This document shows positions 17,584 through 26,520 of a stretch of DNA of 64,000 bases, piece by piece. The notes under the pieces are model-generated. The model saw only the letters and a program-made list of their open reading frames with translations, did not search any database and was not told the origin of the DNA. The stretch is from Chloroflexota bacterium (lineage in GTDB: Bacteria; Chloroflexota; Anaerolineae; VGOG01). A program made the position numbers and the translations under genes. Where the stretch lies: NCBI GenBank assembly GCA_030611885.1, contig JAUWOY010000006.1:1-64000 (forward strand), read 5' to 3'. Within the stretch, counting starts at the first letter, position 1; each line of letters starts with the position of its first letter.

Positions 17584-18629
17584 AAACTGCCGCTCGTAAT
17601 TTTGGGTGCCGTTGTCTAAGAAGCATTACCAACATATACGGTTTGCTATTGATCATTTATTTCATTCTGCGCTTTCTGGTCGGTGACGGTCTAGGTGCAG
17701 TGGCCTTTCTCAACAATTGCATACCTGCCTTGTTATTTCCGGCGCTTTTAGTTTTGCCTGTCTCCATTAAGCAGGGAGATAGGTTTGCATTTGGGTGGAG
17801 TGTTTTTGCGGCGCTTTTCTTTGTCTTCGTGTTCGGCCCCAGGTTCTTGCCTAGAAATGCACCGGTTGCCGATGACCTTGGAACTTCTCTACGGATTCTG
17901 TCATACAATACTGGACAAGATCTATCTGACTATGCCCATGTAGATAAATTGGTGCGTGAGAGTCATGCAAACATTGTAGTTCTGCAGGAGATAACCAAAG
18001 ATTATATTGACGAATACTGGTCTGAGCTACTTGGGATATATCCATATCAGGTTTATGGGCCGTTGGAAGGTGAAAAGCAAGTTGGAATGGGTATTCTAAG
18101 TCAATACCCAATTACCGAATTGGACAATTTCAAACTGGCGGATAACGGGCTCGTCTTTCAGCAGAGAGCCTCAGTCAATATTGATGGCAGAGTTATCACC
18201 CTCTATAACATTCATCTTACATTTCCATGGATTCGCGTAAGGTCAGACCCCGTTTTCTCCCGGCTGCCTTGGCCTGTGTATGACAATGAAGTACTCCAAG
18301 AAGAAGTTAGTAATCTGGTTGAATTGCTGCGCGATGAACAGACTCCTATTATTGCAGCAGGGGATTTCAACCTAACTGACCAGTCCAGTGATCATCAGAA
18401 GATCACCAATTTGTTGATTGATTCTTATCGTGATGTGGGTTTTGGTTTGGGCTATACCTGGCCTGCCAACCTCGTTCCAGCCATACACATAAGGCCAGCG
18501 ATCCCCTTTGTGCGGGTGGACTACGTATTTCATTCAGACAATATTAGATCACTGACAGTCAAGGTTTTGCAAGCTTCGGGTTCAGATCATAAGCCTGTTG
18601 TGGTGGATTTGGTCTTGACGGACGAGTAG
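17580..18629 (+). CDS. Membrane endonuclease/exonuclease/phosphatase-fold protein
   Basis: An N-terminal membrane part with about three helices (residues about 15-100) precedes an EEP domain. EEP motifs are in order: LRILSYNTG, IVVLQEI, MGILSQYPI, NIHLTFP, IIAAGDFNL, VRVDYVFHS and GSDHKPVVV. These carry the metal-binding Asn/Glu, catalytic Asp and His. Family members cleave nucleic acids or phosphodiesters including lipids. The start at ATG 17580 makes a 4-bp ATGA overlap with the TPR gene; a TTG at 17553 is an alternative. As the last coupled gene after STAND and TPR genes it is a plausible effector. It could instead be an envelope phosphodiesterase. Confidence 0.8.
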   Translation: MKTAARNFGCRCLRSITNIYGLLLIIYFILRFLVGDGLGAVAFLNNCIPALLFPALLVLPVSIKQGDRFAFGWSVFAALFFVFVFGPRFLPRNAPVADDLGTSLRILSYNTGQDLSDYAHVDKLVRESHANIVVLQEITKDYIDEYWSELLGIYPYQVYGPLEGEKQVGMGILSQYPITELDNFKLADNGLVFQQRASVNIDGRVITLYNIHLTFPWIRVRSDPVFSRLPWPVYDNEVLQEEVSNLVELLRDEQTPIIAAGDFNLTDQSSDHQKITNLLIDSYRDVGFGLGYTWPANLVPAIHIRPAIPFVRVDYVFHSDNIRSLTVKVLQASGSDHKPVVVDLVLTDE

Positions 18630-18643
18630 TTGAAGCTGCTAAA

Positions 18644-18826
18644 ATGGATTAAGCTGACTGGGCATATATTCACGCTCTACAGGATGAGGATGTTGACTTG
18701 GCCGACATTCCCGAAGTCACAGAAGAACAGATGGCACAGGCTGTGTTACGTGTTGCTGGGCAGCCAGTTCCTATCACTGCAACCAGTGCTAATCGTTTTT
18801 GCACAAAACTCAATCCTGATGTATAA
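18644..18826 (+). pseudogene. BrnA-like antitoxin relic
   Basis: The frame reads MD, a TAA stop at 18650, then ADWAYIHALQDEDVDLADIP and EVTEEQMAQAVLRVAG. This is the typical start of BrnA-type antitoxins (DEDIDLSDIPELTEE). The C-terminal DNA-binding strand is not recognisable. The early stop and decayed end mark it as broken. No BrnT-like toxin is beside it. Confidence 0.6.
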
Positions 18827-18827
18827 T
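18798..18827 (+). promoter_or_regulatory. Promoter of tRNA-Lys
   Basis: TTTGCA (18798-18803), an 18-bp spacer and TATAAT (18822-18827), about 38 bp before the tRNA. The -10 box lies on the end of the antitoxin relic. Confidence 0.55.
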
Positions 18828-18865
18828 TGATCCAGCGTAAGTTGAGGAGACCGGTGTTCTCACAT

Positions 18866-18942
<77 letters not shown>

Positions 18943-18969
18943 AATCCAGCAGATTTCTGCTCGGTCAGG

Positions 18970-18994
18970 AAATCCGCCCAATGGGGGCGGATTT
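18970..18994 (+). terminator. Hairpin after tRNA-Lys
   Basis: AAATCCGCC (18970-18978) pairs with GGCGGATTT (18986-18994). It has no downstream U-tract beyond the stem, so it may be a processing or weak termination hairpin. Confidence 0.45.
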
Positions 18995-19032
18995 CGCCAT
19001 GTAGTGATGTTCCAAAAAAAGGAGGTGCTTCA

Positions 19033-20871
19033 ATGCCATACGCACACGCTGGTAAGCTTCTTTGGGTTGATCTGGATTCGGGGCAGTGGCAGGTAGAGGA
19101 GATTGCTTCTGATCAGGTTCGCCATTATCTCCTCGGCAGCGGCTTGGCGGCCAGGATTCTGCTCGACAGGCTACAGCCCCAGTTGGATCCCCTCGATCCG
19201 GCCAACCCACTGGTGATGATTAACGGGCTGTTGACCGGGACCTTCATCCTCACCGCTTCTCGCGTGTCCGTGTGCGGTCGCTCGCCGCTGACGGGCATCT
19301 GGTGCGAGTCGGTGGCGGGGGGCTACTGGGGGGCGGAGCTGCGTTTCGCAGGCTACGACGGCGTGGCCTTCACCGGCCGGGCTGAGAAGCCGGTCTACCT
19401 GTGGATCAACGACGGCCGCGTCGAGCTCCGCCCGGCTTCTTCGCTCTGGGGATTGGATTCCGAGGAGACGGCGCAGCGCGTTCAAGACGAGACCGACCCC
19501 AGGGCATTGGTGGCCTGTGTAGGCCCGGCTGGTGAGAACGGGGTGCGCATCGCCGGCGTGATGTTTCTTGGTAATGGCGAGCGGACGGCGGGCCGGGGGG
19601 GCATGGGCGCGCTGATGGCCTCCAAGAATCTCAAGGCGGTGGTCGTCAGGGGGAGCCAGCGGCCTGAGTACCACGACCGGGAGGGGTTGCGCCGCTGCGT
19701 GCGAGAGGACACGGCCTGGATCAAAGAGAACTCCGTAGGCCTGTCCGAGTTCGGCACGGCGGGTGGGGTGCCGGCCACGGAGGTTTACGGCGATCTGCCT
19801 ATCAAGAATTGGCTGCTGGGCAGTTGGGAAGAGGGGGCCGACAAGACCTCTGGCCAGACCATCGTGGCTACCATGCTCGACCAGCACTATCGCTGCTTTG
19901 CCTGCCCCATCGCCTGCGGCAAAGAGGTCAAAATCACCGAAGGTCCTTACGCTGGGCTGGAGGGCCACGGGCCGGAGTATGAGACCCTGGCCGCCTTCGG
20001 AGCTTTGCTCTTGAACGACAACCTGGAGTCCATCGTCAAGGCCGATCAACTGTGCAACCGCTATGGCCTGGACACTATCTCCACTGGGGCGGTCATCGCC
20101 CTGGCCCTGGAAGCTTACGAGAAGGGACTGCTGACTGCCGAAGATACCGGCGGTTTGGAGCTCGAATGGGGCAACGCCGAAGCCATTGTGCAGTTGGTGG
20201 AGCAGATCGCGCGGCGGCAGGGGCTGGGCGATGTGCTGGCCGACGGAGTTCGAGCCGCGGCCAAGAAGCTGGGTCCCCAGGCCGAGGAGATGGCCATTCA
20301 TGCCAAGGGGCTGGCTCTAGCCATGCACGATCCACGGGCTTTTGTTGACATGGCCGTCAACTACGCCACGGCCAACCGGGGAGGATGCCACCTCGAATCG
20401 CTGTCCTATTGGCGAGGTTATGGCCTGGAATGGGAGGAGTGGGGCCAGGCGGGGGAGCACGATCGTCTGGACAGCGATGGCAAGGCCCAGGTGGTCTACG
20501 ACTTCCAGAACTACCTGAGCGTCTACAATGCCCTGGGTTTGTGCAAGTTCATCATCAAGGGCCTGGTGGGGCCGGAGACGGTGGTGGGGTGGCTGAACCT
20601 GGCTATGGGCTGGGATTGGGACTCCGACGACCTCATCCGCGCCGGGGAGAGGCTGTTCAACCTCAAGCGGATGATCAACGTCCGATTGGGCGTCACCAGG
20701 GCGGACGACACCCTTCCGCGGCGGCTTCTGACCCACCCGCGGCCCACCGGCAGCGCGGCTGGCGTGCTGCCCGATCTGGAGACCATGCTGGAGGAGTACT
20801 ACCAACTGCGAGGCTGGACGGCGGAAGGCGTTCCCACCGACGAGAAGCTGCGGGAGCTGGGCCTGGCGTAA
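19033..20871 (+). CDS. Aldehyde ferredoxin oxidoreductase (tungsten type)
   Basis: This AOR-family enzyme has 612 residues, the usual length. It oxidises aldehydes to acids with ferredoxin, using a tungsto-bispterin and a 4Fe-4S cluster. The N-terminus begins AGKLLWVDLDSG. Pterin-binding AGRGGMGALMASKNLKAV lies near residues 180-198. The cluster motif CFACPIAC is at about residue 290, and the distal Cys is in ALGLCKF near 503. The start is ATG 19033 with AAAGGAGG; upstream in-frame sequence is the tRNA. Single gene. It indicates an anaerobic or microaerophilic lifestyle. Confidence 0.95.
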   Translation: MPYAHAGKLLWVDLDSGQWQVEEIASDQVRHYLLGSGLAARILLDRLQPQLDPLDPANPLVMINGLLTGTFILTASRVSVCGRSPLTGIWCESVAGGYWGAELRFAGYDGVAFTGRAEKPVYLWINDGRVELRPASSLWGLDSEETAQRVQDETDPRALVACVGPAGENGVRIAGVMFLGNGERTAGRGGMGALMASKNLKAVVVRGSQRPEYHDREGLRRCVREDTAWIKENSVGLSEFGTAGGVPATEVYGDLPIKNWLLGSWEEGADKTSGQTIVATMLDQHYRCFACPIACGKEVKITEGPYAGLEGHGPEYETLAAFGALLLNDNLESIVKADQLCNRYGLDTISTGAVIALALEAYEKGLLTAEDTGGLELEWGNAEAIVQLVEQIARRQGLGDVLADGVRAAAKKLGPQAEEMAIHAKGLALAMHDPRAFVDMAVNYATANRGGCHLESLSYWRGYGLEWEEWGQAGEHDRLDSDGKAQVVYDFQNYLSVYNALGLCKFIIKGLVGPETVVGWLNLAMGWDWDSDDLIRAGERLFNLKRMINVRLGVTRADDTLPRRLLTHPRPTGSAAGVLPDLETMLEEYYQLRGWTAEGVPTDEKLRELGLA

Positions 20872-20890
20872 AGGTGCATCCTTCAAAAGT

Positions 20891-20919
20891 TTGACACCTG
20901 GCGTCCTCTGGTGTACAAT
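20891..20919 (+). promoter_or_regulatory. Promoter of the DUF1385 gene
   Basis: TTGACA (20891-20896), a 17-bp spacer and TACAAT (20914-20919). Confidence 0.7.
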
Positions 20920-20950
20920 CATATACCATTGCGAATCGGAGGCAGATAAC

Positions 20951-21829
20951 TTGAGTGAATTCAACTACGGAGGACAGGCAGTCATCGAAGGGGTGATGAT
21001 GCGCGGAGCCAGGTACGTGGCCGTGGCCATCCGAAATCCTACGGGTGAGATCGTCATCCACAGCGAGCCTCTAAACGCCAAAATATACGGCGGGCAGATT
21101 AGCAAGCTGCCTTTCCTGCGCGGCATAACCATGCTCTGGGATGCATTGGTGCTGGGCATGCGCGCGCTGCTTTTCTCGGCCGACGTGGCCCTAGAGGAGG
21201 AAGATATCGAGTTCAGCGGGCCGATTGCCTGGGGTTCTGTGGCCTTCTCCTTGATAATCGGCATAGGTGTCTTTCTTCTCGGCCCCTTGCTCCTGGTGGG
21301 GCTCGTGGATCGCTACATCGCCTCATCGCTGGTCAGCAATATCCTCGAAGGCCTCATCCGCCTCGCTTTCTTCCTGATCTACGTCTACGCCATCGGCTTC
21401 ATCCCCGACATCCGGCGCGTCTTCGCCTACCATGGGGCAGAGCACAAAACCATCAACGCCTACGAGGACGGAGCTACTCTAAAGCCCGACGCTGTCCAGG
21501 CTTACAGCACGGCTCATCCACGCTGCGGTACCGGGTTCCTGTTGATCTTTGCCGTGATCGCTATCTTCATCTTCTCCCTGTTGGGACGGCCGCCGCTGCT
21601 GCTGCGCATCCTCTCGCGCCTGGTTCTCATCCCCGTCATCGCGGGCCTGACTTACGAACTGATCAAGTTCAGCGCAGCCCACCGTGACAACCCTCTGATA
21701 AGCGCAGTGGTCCTGGCGCCCAGCTTGGCCTTGCAGAGGCTGACCACTCGAGAGCCTGACGAATCAATGCTGGAAGTGGCGATAGCTGCTTTGCAGCACC
21801 TGTTGGATGAAGAAGAGGGCGCGAAGTGA
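20951..21829 (+). CDS. DUF1385 membrane protein
   Basis: This DUF1385 protein of 292 residues is of unknown biochemical role. Family motifs are clear: YGGQAVIEGVMMRG at the N-terminus, YHGAEHKTINAYEDG in the middle and HPRCGTGFLL after it, a conserved His/Cys set. About four transmembrane helices lie around these. The TTG start at 20951 is chosen because GGAGGC lies seven bases upstream and because the longer frame runs into the promoter. Confidence 0.9.
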   Translation: MSEFNYGGQAVIEGVMMRGARYVAVAIRNPTGEIVIHSEPLNAKIYGGQISKLPFLRGITMLWDALVLGMRALLFSADVALEEEDIEFSGPIAWGSVAFSLIIGIGVFLLGPLLLVGLVDRYIASSLVSNILEGLIRLAFFLIYVYAIGFIPDIRRVFAYHGAEHKTINAYEDGATLKPDAVQAYSTAHPRCGTGFLLIFAVIAIFIFSLLGRPPLLLRILSRLVLIPVIAGLTYELIKFSAAHRDNPLISAVVLAPSLALQRLTTREPDESMLEVAIAALQHLLDEEEGAK

Positions 21830-21995
21830 GCGGGCTAGTGGCGCTGCTGGATGATCTAAGCATGAGAACAATCTCGCCGATGATGGCGGTGATAGCAACT
21901 TGGAGGGGAACTTGGTGATAGCCCAAATCGGGGCTGTTTAAGGCTCCCCTTTTGCTCGTATTCATCAATAATCTCAGACAGAAGGAGTGATCAAC

Positions 21996-23099
21996 ATGAG
22001 CGAAGAAGCAAGTGTTAAGGTTTGGGCGGATCCCCTGCGCGATTTCTCTGCCCGAGTCTTTGAGAAGATGGGTGTCCCGCCTGATGACGCGGCTGTGACC
22101 GCTGACGTTTTGGTGGCAGCCAATCTGCGCGGCATTGACTCCCACGGTGTGGCCCGCCTGAAGCGGTACGTGAACGGCCTGTGCGATGGGGTGATGGTGG
22201 CTCGTCCCGACATTGAGATTGTGCACGAGACCCCCGGCACGGCCCTGATAGACGGCGGGGCCGGATTGGGACAGCCGGTCGGCGTGCGAGGCATGAAGCT
22301 GGCCATCGCAAAAGCCCAGGAGATGGGCGTTGGCTTCGTGGCGGTGCGCAACTCCAATCACTACGGGATCGCTGGCTATTACTCCATGATGGCCCTGAGA
22401 GAGGAGTTGATCGGTATCTCCATGACCAATGCTGCGGTGCTGGTGGTGCCAACGTTTGGCAAAGACGCCGTGCTGGGCACCAACCCCGTCAGCGTGGCCG
22501 CCCCGACTGGCGAGGAACGCCCCTTCGTGTTAGACATGGCCACCAGCACCGTGTCGCGAGGGAAGCTGGAGGTGTACGACCGGCAGGAGAAGCCGTTGCC
22601 ATTGGGCTGGGCCACGGACGAGCAGGGGGTGACCACCACCGACGCCCGCCGGGTGCTGGACAATCTGCTGGCCCGCGCTGGCGGTGGACTGCTGCCGCTA
22701 GGTGGGGAGGGCGAGTTGTTACGCGGCTACAAGGGATACGGCCTGACGCTGCTGGTGGACATCCTGAGCGGGGTGCTGCCCGGGGCCGGCTACGCCACCA
22801 CCATCTATCCCAAGACGCCAGAGGGAAAGCCGCTGCCGGCCAACGTGGGCCACTTCTTCGGCGCCATCCGGATTGATGCCTTCCGTCCCCTGGACGAGTT
22901 CAAAGCTACCATGGACGATATCATCCGCCGCCTGAAGGGCAGCGCCAGGGCGGAAGGGGCGGAGCGGATCTACGTCCACGGGGAGAAGGAGTTCGAGGAA
23001 GAGGAGCGCCGTCGGCGGGAGGGAATTCCGCTGCATCCCAAGACGGTGGCGATGATGCAGCAGATCGCGCGGGAGTTGGGGGTGGAGTACGACCTGTAG
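21996..23099 (+). CDS. Ldh2/MDH2-family NAD(P) 2-hydroxyacid dehydrogenase
   Basis: It belongs to the malate/L-lactate/sulfolactate dehydrogenase family (YlbC, ComC), unrelated to classic LDH, with 367 residues. Family motifs: LRGIDSHGVARLKRYV near residues 42-57, AVRNSNHYGIAGYY near 115 with the catalytic His, LGTNPVSVAAP, and RGYKGYGLTLLVDILSG. Start ATG 21996 has GAAGGAG at eight bases; GTG 21987 is an alternative. With two LarA proteins and GlcD/GlcF in this window it suggests stereospecific 2-hydroxyacid metabolism. The exact substrate cannot be told. Confidence 0.9.
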   Translation: MSEEASVKVWADPLRDFSARVFEKMGVPPDDAAVTADVLVAANLRGIDSHGVARLKRYVNGLCDGVMVARPDIEIVHETPGTALIDGGAGLGQPVGVRGMKLAIAKAQEMGVGFVAVRNSNHYGIAGYYSMMALREELIGISMTNAAVLVVPTFGKDAVLGTNPVSVAAPTGEERPFVLDMATSTVSRGKLEVYDRQEKPLPLGWATDEQGVTTTDARRVLDNLLARAGGGLLPLGGEGELLRGYKGYGLTLLVDILSGVLPGAGYATTIYPKTPEGKPLPANVGHFFGAIRIDAFRPLDEFKATMDDIIRRLKGSARAEGAERIYVHGEKEFEEEERRRREGIPLHPKTVAMMQQIARELGVEYDL

Positions 23100-23177
23100 T
23101 GGTTCCGGGTTTCAGGTTTCATGGTTTCGGGTTGATAAGCGTGAAGCCTGAAACCCCTAAAACCAGAGGTGAACACT

Positions 23178-23900
23178 ATGTCTGATGTCACGCTGTTGCG
23201 CTTGCTGCTGGCCGTCTGGGCCGCACTGCTGATCCTGGGCTTTGCCTTCGGGCAGCTCGACGAGGAGCGGATCAACCGCATCCCCCGCGCCAACAAGATA
23301 CTCTCGTCGGCCATCCTGGTGGTATGCGCACTGATCTGGTGGCTGGCCGGCGCGTCCGGCACGCCGCTGGCTGCCTACGCCGCGCTCCTTTTCTTCGGCA
23401 TGGCGTTCTCGTTCCTGGGCGACGCGATCATGGCCCGACTCCTGCCACTGCCCCAACATGTGCTCTTCGGCATCGGGGCTTTCGGCGTGGCCCACGTGCT
23501 GTACATCAGCGGCTACCTGCGGCTGGGGGGCGTGTTGGGGCTGCAGGACGGCCGGGCGCGGGCCGCCGGGCTGGCGGTCCTTCTCGTCCTGGCCGTGGTG
23601 CTGTGGTGGGTGCTGATCCGCTCGCCGCAGACCGACGCCGTGCTCAACTACGGCTCGCTGGCGTACGCGCTGCTGCTGGGAGGGATGGCCGGGCTGGCGG
23701 TGAGCCTGGCGCTGCAAGAGCCTCGCTTTGTGCTGTTGGCGCTGGGCGCGGTGCTCTTTCTCGTCTCCGACGTGTTGCTGGGGTACCGCTTGTTTCAGGG
23801 GGGCACCTTTTTATTGGTGGGCGACCTGGTGTGGATGACCTACATCGTAGGGCAAGTGCTCATCGTATTCTCCACGGCGACCGGGCTGCGGTTGTTGTGA
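23178..23900 (+). CDS. YhhN-family membrane protein (lysoplasmalogenase-like)
   Basis: This 240-residue polytopic protein has about eight helices. YhhN motifs are visible: MAFSFLGDAIMARL and, near the C-terminus, FLVSDVLLGYRLF, each with a conserved membrane Asp. The eukaryotic homologue TMEM86 hydrolyses lysoplasmalogens, so a lipid ether or vinyl-ether hydrolase is possible. The start is ATG 23178 after AGAGGTGA. A short inverted-repeat tract (23103-23160, GGTTTCAGG/CCTGAAACC) precedes it. The first toxin-antitoxin module follows 16 bp later. Confidence 0.8.
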   Translation: MSDVTLLRLLLAVWAALLILGFAFGQLDEERINRIPRANKILSSAILVVCALIWWLAGASGTPLAAYAALLFFGMAFSFLGDAIMARLLPLPQHVLFGIGAFGVAHVLYISGYLRLGGVLGLQDGRARAAGLAVLLVLAVVLWWVLIRSPQTDAVLNYGSLAYALLLGGMAGLAVSLALQEPRFVLLALGAVLFLVSDVLLGYRLFQGGTFLLVGDLVWMTYIVGQVLIVFSTATGLRLL

Positions 23901-23916
23901 CAAAGGAGACGAGCCA

Positions 23917-24204
23917 GTGCGCAAATGGACGGTGCGGGATCGCCGCGGGCGCGAGATTTACATCACTGAGGAACGATGGAAGCATATTGTTGAGAGACAT
24001 GAAGAGTTAAGCGGACACCTCGACGATGTGCTGGACACGGTGCGAAAAGGACATCGTAAACAGGATGCTATCTTGCCTTACAAGTATACGTATACACGTC
24101 GTTGTGAGGATCTTCCAGGTGATTTTGACCGCATTGTAGTCAAAGCGATATTCAGACCTGAGGGCAACAACTTCGTCTCGACTGCATGGCCCGATTATTG
24201 GTAA
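23917..24204 (+). CDS. Module 1: BECR/RelE-like toxin candidate
   Basis: This 95-residue protein starts RKWTVRDRRGREIYITEERW, has WKHIVERHEEL, and ends VSTAWPDYW. This pattern fits barnase/EndoU/RelE-fold (PBECR-type) nucleases, where a WxHI...H segment and a terminal T/W are conserved. The GTG start at 23917 follows AAGGAGACGA. A DUF2283-like gene follows, making a toxin-antitoxin pair. It is a close paralogue of the protein at 25754; the first 50 bases are nearly identical. Toxicity is inferred. Confidence 0.65.
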   Translation: MRKWTVRDRRGREIYITEERWKHIVERHEELSGHLDDVLDTVRKGHRKQDAILPYKYTYTRRCEDLPGDFDRIVVKAIFRPEGNNFVSTAWPDYW

Positions 24205-24218
24205 AAAGAGAGTGAGAG

Positions 24219-24614
24219 ATGATTATGAATGACCAGTACGAGTATGATTACATTGAAGAAGCTGACATCCTGGAGATATTCTTCGAGCGCGGCGCTGCGA
24301 CCTGCGCCGTGGAAATCACTGATTATATCACCTTGCGCTTCAGGCCGGAGGAAAAGAAAGCGATGAGCTTGATCCTGGATAACGTCTCTTATCTCACTGA
24401 GCCTGCTGAGATTGGTCCTCGCAGTTTCCGCCTGAAACTGGAACGTATCTCCCCAGAGCTGCGCCAGACAGTGATTGAGCTCATTACTTCTGCGCCAGTG
24501 AATCAATTTCTCAGGGTATCTTCATACACCCGTCCTCGTGCCAGGCGCTCTGAACCCATCACCTACGTCGAGAGGCTACCCGCGCTTGCCCTGGCCCAAG
24601 GACAGGTGGCTTGA
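24219..24614 (+). CDS. Module 1: DUF2283-like antitoxin candidate
   Basis: This 131-residue protein has an N-terminal DUF2283-like strand pattern (YDYIEEADILEIFFERG), a middle ITLRFRPEEKKAMSLILDNV, and a conserved C-terminal half ending ITYVERLPALALAQ. It is much longer than plain DUF2283 antitoxins and shares this extension with module 2 at 26086. Its TGA overlaps the ATG of the aminotransferase (TGATG), so the downstream enzyme is translationally coupled to it. The antitoxin role is inferred from gene order. Confidence 0.6.
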   Translation: MIMNDQYEYDYIEEADILEIFFERGAATCAVEITDYITLRFRPEEKKAMSLILDNVSYLTEPAEIGPRSFRLKLERISPELRQTVIELITSAPVNQFLRVSSYTRPRARRSEPITYVERLPALALAQGQVA

Positions 24615-25708
24615 TGGAAGAGAGAATGAACAATGTTACCAGCATAAGCTTCAACCGGGGAGTGCCCTGTGTAGAAGCCTTCCCCGTAAGCGAAATCCAG
24701 GAGTGCGCTGCGGCAATCCTGGCCGCCGATGCCGCCACTGTTTTGCAGTATGGCAAATCAACTGGCTACGTGCCGCTGCGGGAGACCATAGCCGAGTGGT
24801 ATGGAGCCCGCCCCGAAGAGGTGCTGGTCAGCAACGGCTCCCTCCAAATCCAGGAATTCCTCTCGGCGCTCCTGCTGCGCCCAGGCGATACGGTCTTCGT
24901 GGAGGAGCCAACCTATGACCGGACCATCACCACTTTTCGGCGGCACGGGGCCAACCTCGTGGGCATACCTCTGGAGCCCGATGGCCTCGACATCGAATTC
25001 CTGGCCACCCAGTTGCGGAAGGTGAGGCCGAAGTTTCTGTACCTTATCCCCGATTTCCAGAATCCCACCGGGGTGACCACGTCGTTATCCAAGCGAGAGG
25101 AGATCGCCCGCCTGGCGGAGAGGCACGATTTCTGGATAATAGAGGATGGTCCCTATCGGGCACTGAGATACCAGGGCGCCGACGTGCCGCTGATGAGAAC
25201 CATGAACCCCGACCGAGTGCTTCACCTCTCATCCTTCACCAAGATTCTGAGCCCTGGGGTGCGAGTAGGGTACCTGGTTGTTCCTGAGCGCGTCGTCGAG
25301 GCCGTAGCTAAGATTGCCACGGATACCTACGTCACCCCCGGACTCCTGGCCCAGGGCACCGCCTACGAGTTCTGCCGTCGAGGGTGGCTGGAACCCAACG
25401 TGGAGAGGCTGAAGGGAATTTACCGGCCCAGGCTAGAGGCCACAGCTGCGGCATTGCGGGAATACCTGCCCGGCGCCGATTGGGTCGAGCCTGAGGGCGG
25501 CTTTTTTATCGGGATCACCCTGCCCCCGGCAATGAACGTGGCCAATCTGCAAGAGAGAGCAGAGAAGACTGGGCTAAGCCTATCTGACGGTCGTGGCTTC
25601 TTCCCGCAGGGAGGTGGGGAGAGGTTCCTGCGCTTGGCCTTCACTGCCCTCTCAGAGCCTGAGATCCGTGAGGGTGTGTCTCGCCTGGCCAGGTTGGTAT
25701 CCCACTGA
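24614..25708 (+). CDS. PLP-dependent aminotransferase, class I/II (LysN/MocR-like)
   Basis: This fold-type I aminotransferase has 364 residues. The PLP lysine is K210 in SSFTKILSPGVRVGY. Substrate and cofactor motifs include YGKSTGYVPLRETIA, FVEEPTYDRT and PDFQNPTG. The sequence style matches 2-aminoadipate/LysN and MocR-related transaminases. The amino donor is not deducible. Start ATG 24614 follows AGGTGG and overlaps the stop of the module 1 antitoxin by one base. It is flanked on both sides by paralogous toxin-antitoxin modules. Confidence 0.88.
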   Translation: MEERMNNVTSISFNRGVPCVEAFPVSEIQECAAAILAADAATVLQYGKSTGYVPLRETIAEWYGARPEEVLVSNGSLQIQEFLSALLLRPGDTVFVEEPTYDRTITTFRRHGANLVGIPLEPDGLDIEFLATQLRKVRPKFLYLIPDFQNPTGVTTSLSKREEIARLAERHDFWIIEDGPYRALRYQGADVPLMRTMNPDRVLHLSSFTKILSPGVRVGYLVVPERVVEAVAKIATDTYVTPGLLAQGTAYEFCRRGWLEPNVERLKGIYRPRLEATAAALREYLPGADWVEPEGGFFIGITLPPAMNVANLQERAEKTGLSLSDGRGFFPQGGGERFLRLAFTALSEPEIREGVSRLARLVSH

Positions 25709-25753
25709 GCGGAGAACAACTGAACCACCTCGTCAAATCAAGGAGACGAAGCA

Positions 25754-26071
25754 GTGCGCAAATGGACGGTGCGGGATCGCCGTGGGCGCGAGATTTACAT
25801 CACCGAGGAGCGGTGGAAGCACATTGTCGAATGGCATGATGAGTTGGACGGGCGTCTGGACGATGTGTTAGGCACAATCAAGAAAGGGCGAAGAAAGCAG
25901 GAGGCACGTGATCCTCAACGATATCGGTACCGCTACCCTTACGATGACTTGCTCTACGGCTACAATCACATCGTCGTCGTAGTGGTTTTCAGCTACAGGC
26001 AGTTGCCCGATGGTTCCACCGAGCCCAATAACTTTGTCACGACTGCCTGGGGACAGTACATTCTTGGATAA
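25754..26071 (+). CDS. Module 2: BECR/RelE-like toxin candidate
   Basis: This 105-residue paralogue of the module 1 toxin shares the same first 25 residues, WKHIVEWHDEL and the end FVTTAWGQYILG. The GTG start and leader AAGGAGACGAAGCA also match module 1, so the duplication included the ribosome site. It is followed by its DUF2283-like partner. Nuclease activity is inferred. Confidence 0.65.
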   Translation: MRKWTVRDRRGREIYITEERWKHIVEWHDELDGRLDDVLGTIKKGRRKQEARDPQRYRYRYPYDDLLYGYNHIVVVVVFSYRQLPDGSTEPNNFVTTAWGQYILG

Positions 26072-26085
26072 ACGGGAGGAGGGAT

Positions 26086-26520
26086 ATGAAGGATAAACCT
26101 GATTGGTTAGTGGAATACGAAGAGACTCTGGAGGATGGACAGAGAGTTCTGTATCACTACGACAAAGAGGGAGACATCCTCGAGATATTTTTTCAAAGAG
26201 GAGGTGGATGTGGTATAGACTTGACAGACGAGATCGTGCTTCGCTACGACCTCAAAACCGGAAATCCACTTAGCCTTATCTTCCTCTGCTTCTCAGCGTT
26301 GATGCAGTCAGCAGAATTCGGCCCCCTCAGTTTCCGCCTGAAGCTGGACGAGATGCCCGACGATGTGCGTCAGACGGTGCTCAAGATTATCACTACGCCA
26401 CCGGTTAACCGTTTCCTGAAAGTACTCACCTACTCCCCACCCCGGGCCAAGCGACCGGTGCCTATCACTTACGTTGAGAAACTACCCGCTCTCGCTCTGG
26501 CCCAAAAGGAGATAGCTTGA
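26086..26520 (+). CDS. Module 2: DUF2283-like antitoxin candidate
   Basis: This 144-residue protein is paralogous to 24219. It has HYDKEGDILEIFFQRGGG, DEIVLRYDLKTGNPLSL, FGPLSFRLKLDEMPDDVRQT and the shared end ITYVEKLPALALAQ. GGAGGAGGG precedes the ATG. Its TGA overlaps the ATG of the downstream LarA gene as TGATG, exactly as module 1 does with the aminotransferase. So both modules end by lending their ribosomes to an unrelated metabolic gene. Confidence 0.6.
   Translation: MKDKPDWLVEYEETLEDGQRVLYHYDKEGDILEIFFQRGGGCGIDLTDEIVLRYDLKTGNPLSLIFLCFSALMQSAEFGPLSFRLKLDEMPDDVRQTVLKIITTPPVNRFLKVLTYSPPRAKRPVPITYVEKLPALALAQKEIA

Noticed and set aside
21830-21995. Possible riboswitch upstream of the Ldh2-type dehydrogenase
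   Set aside because: No recognisable class motif or strong paired structure; the region holds nothing I can support.
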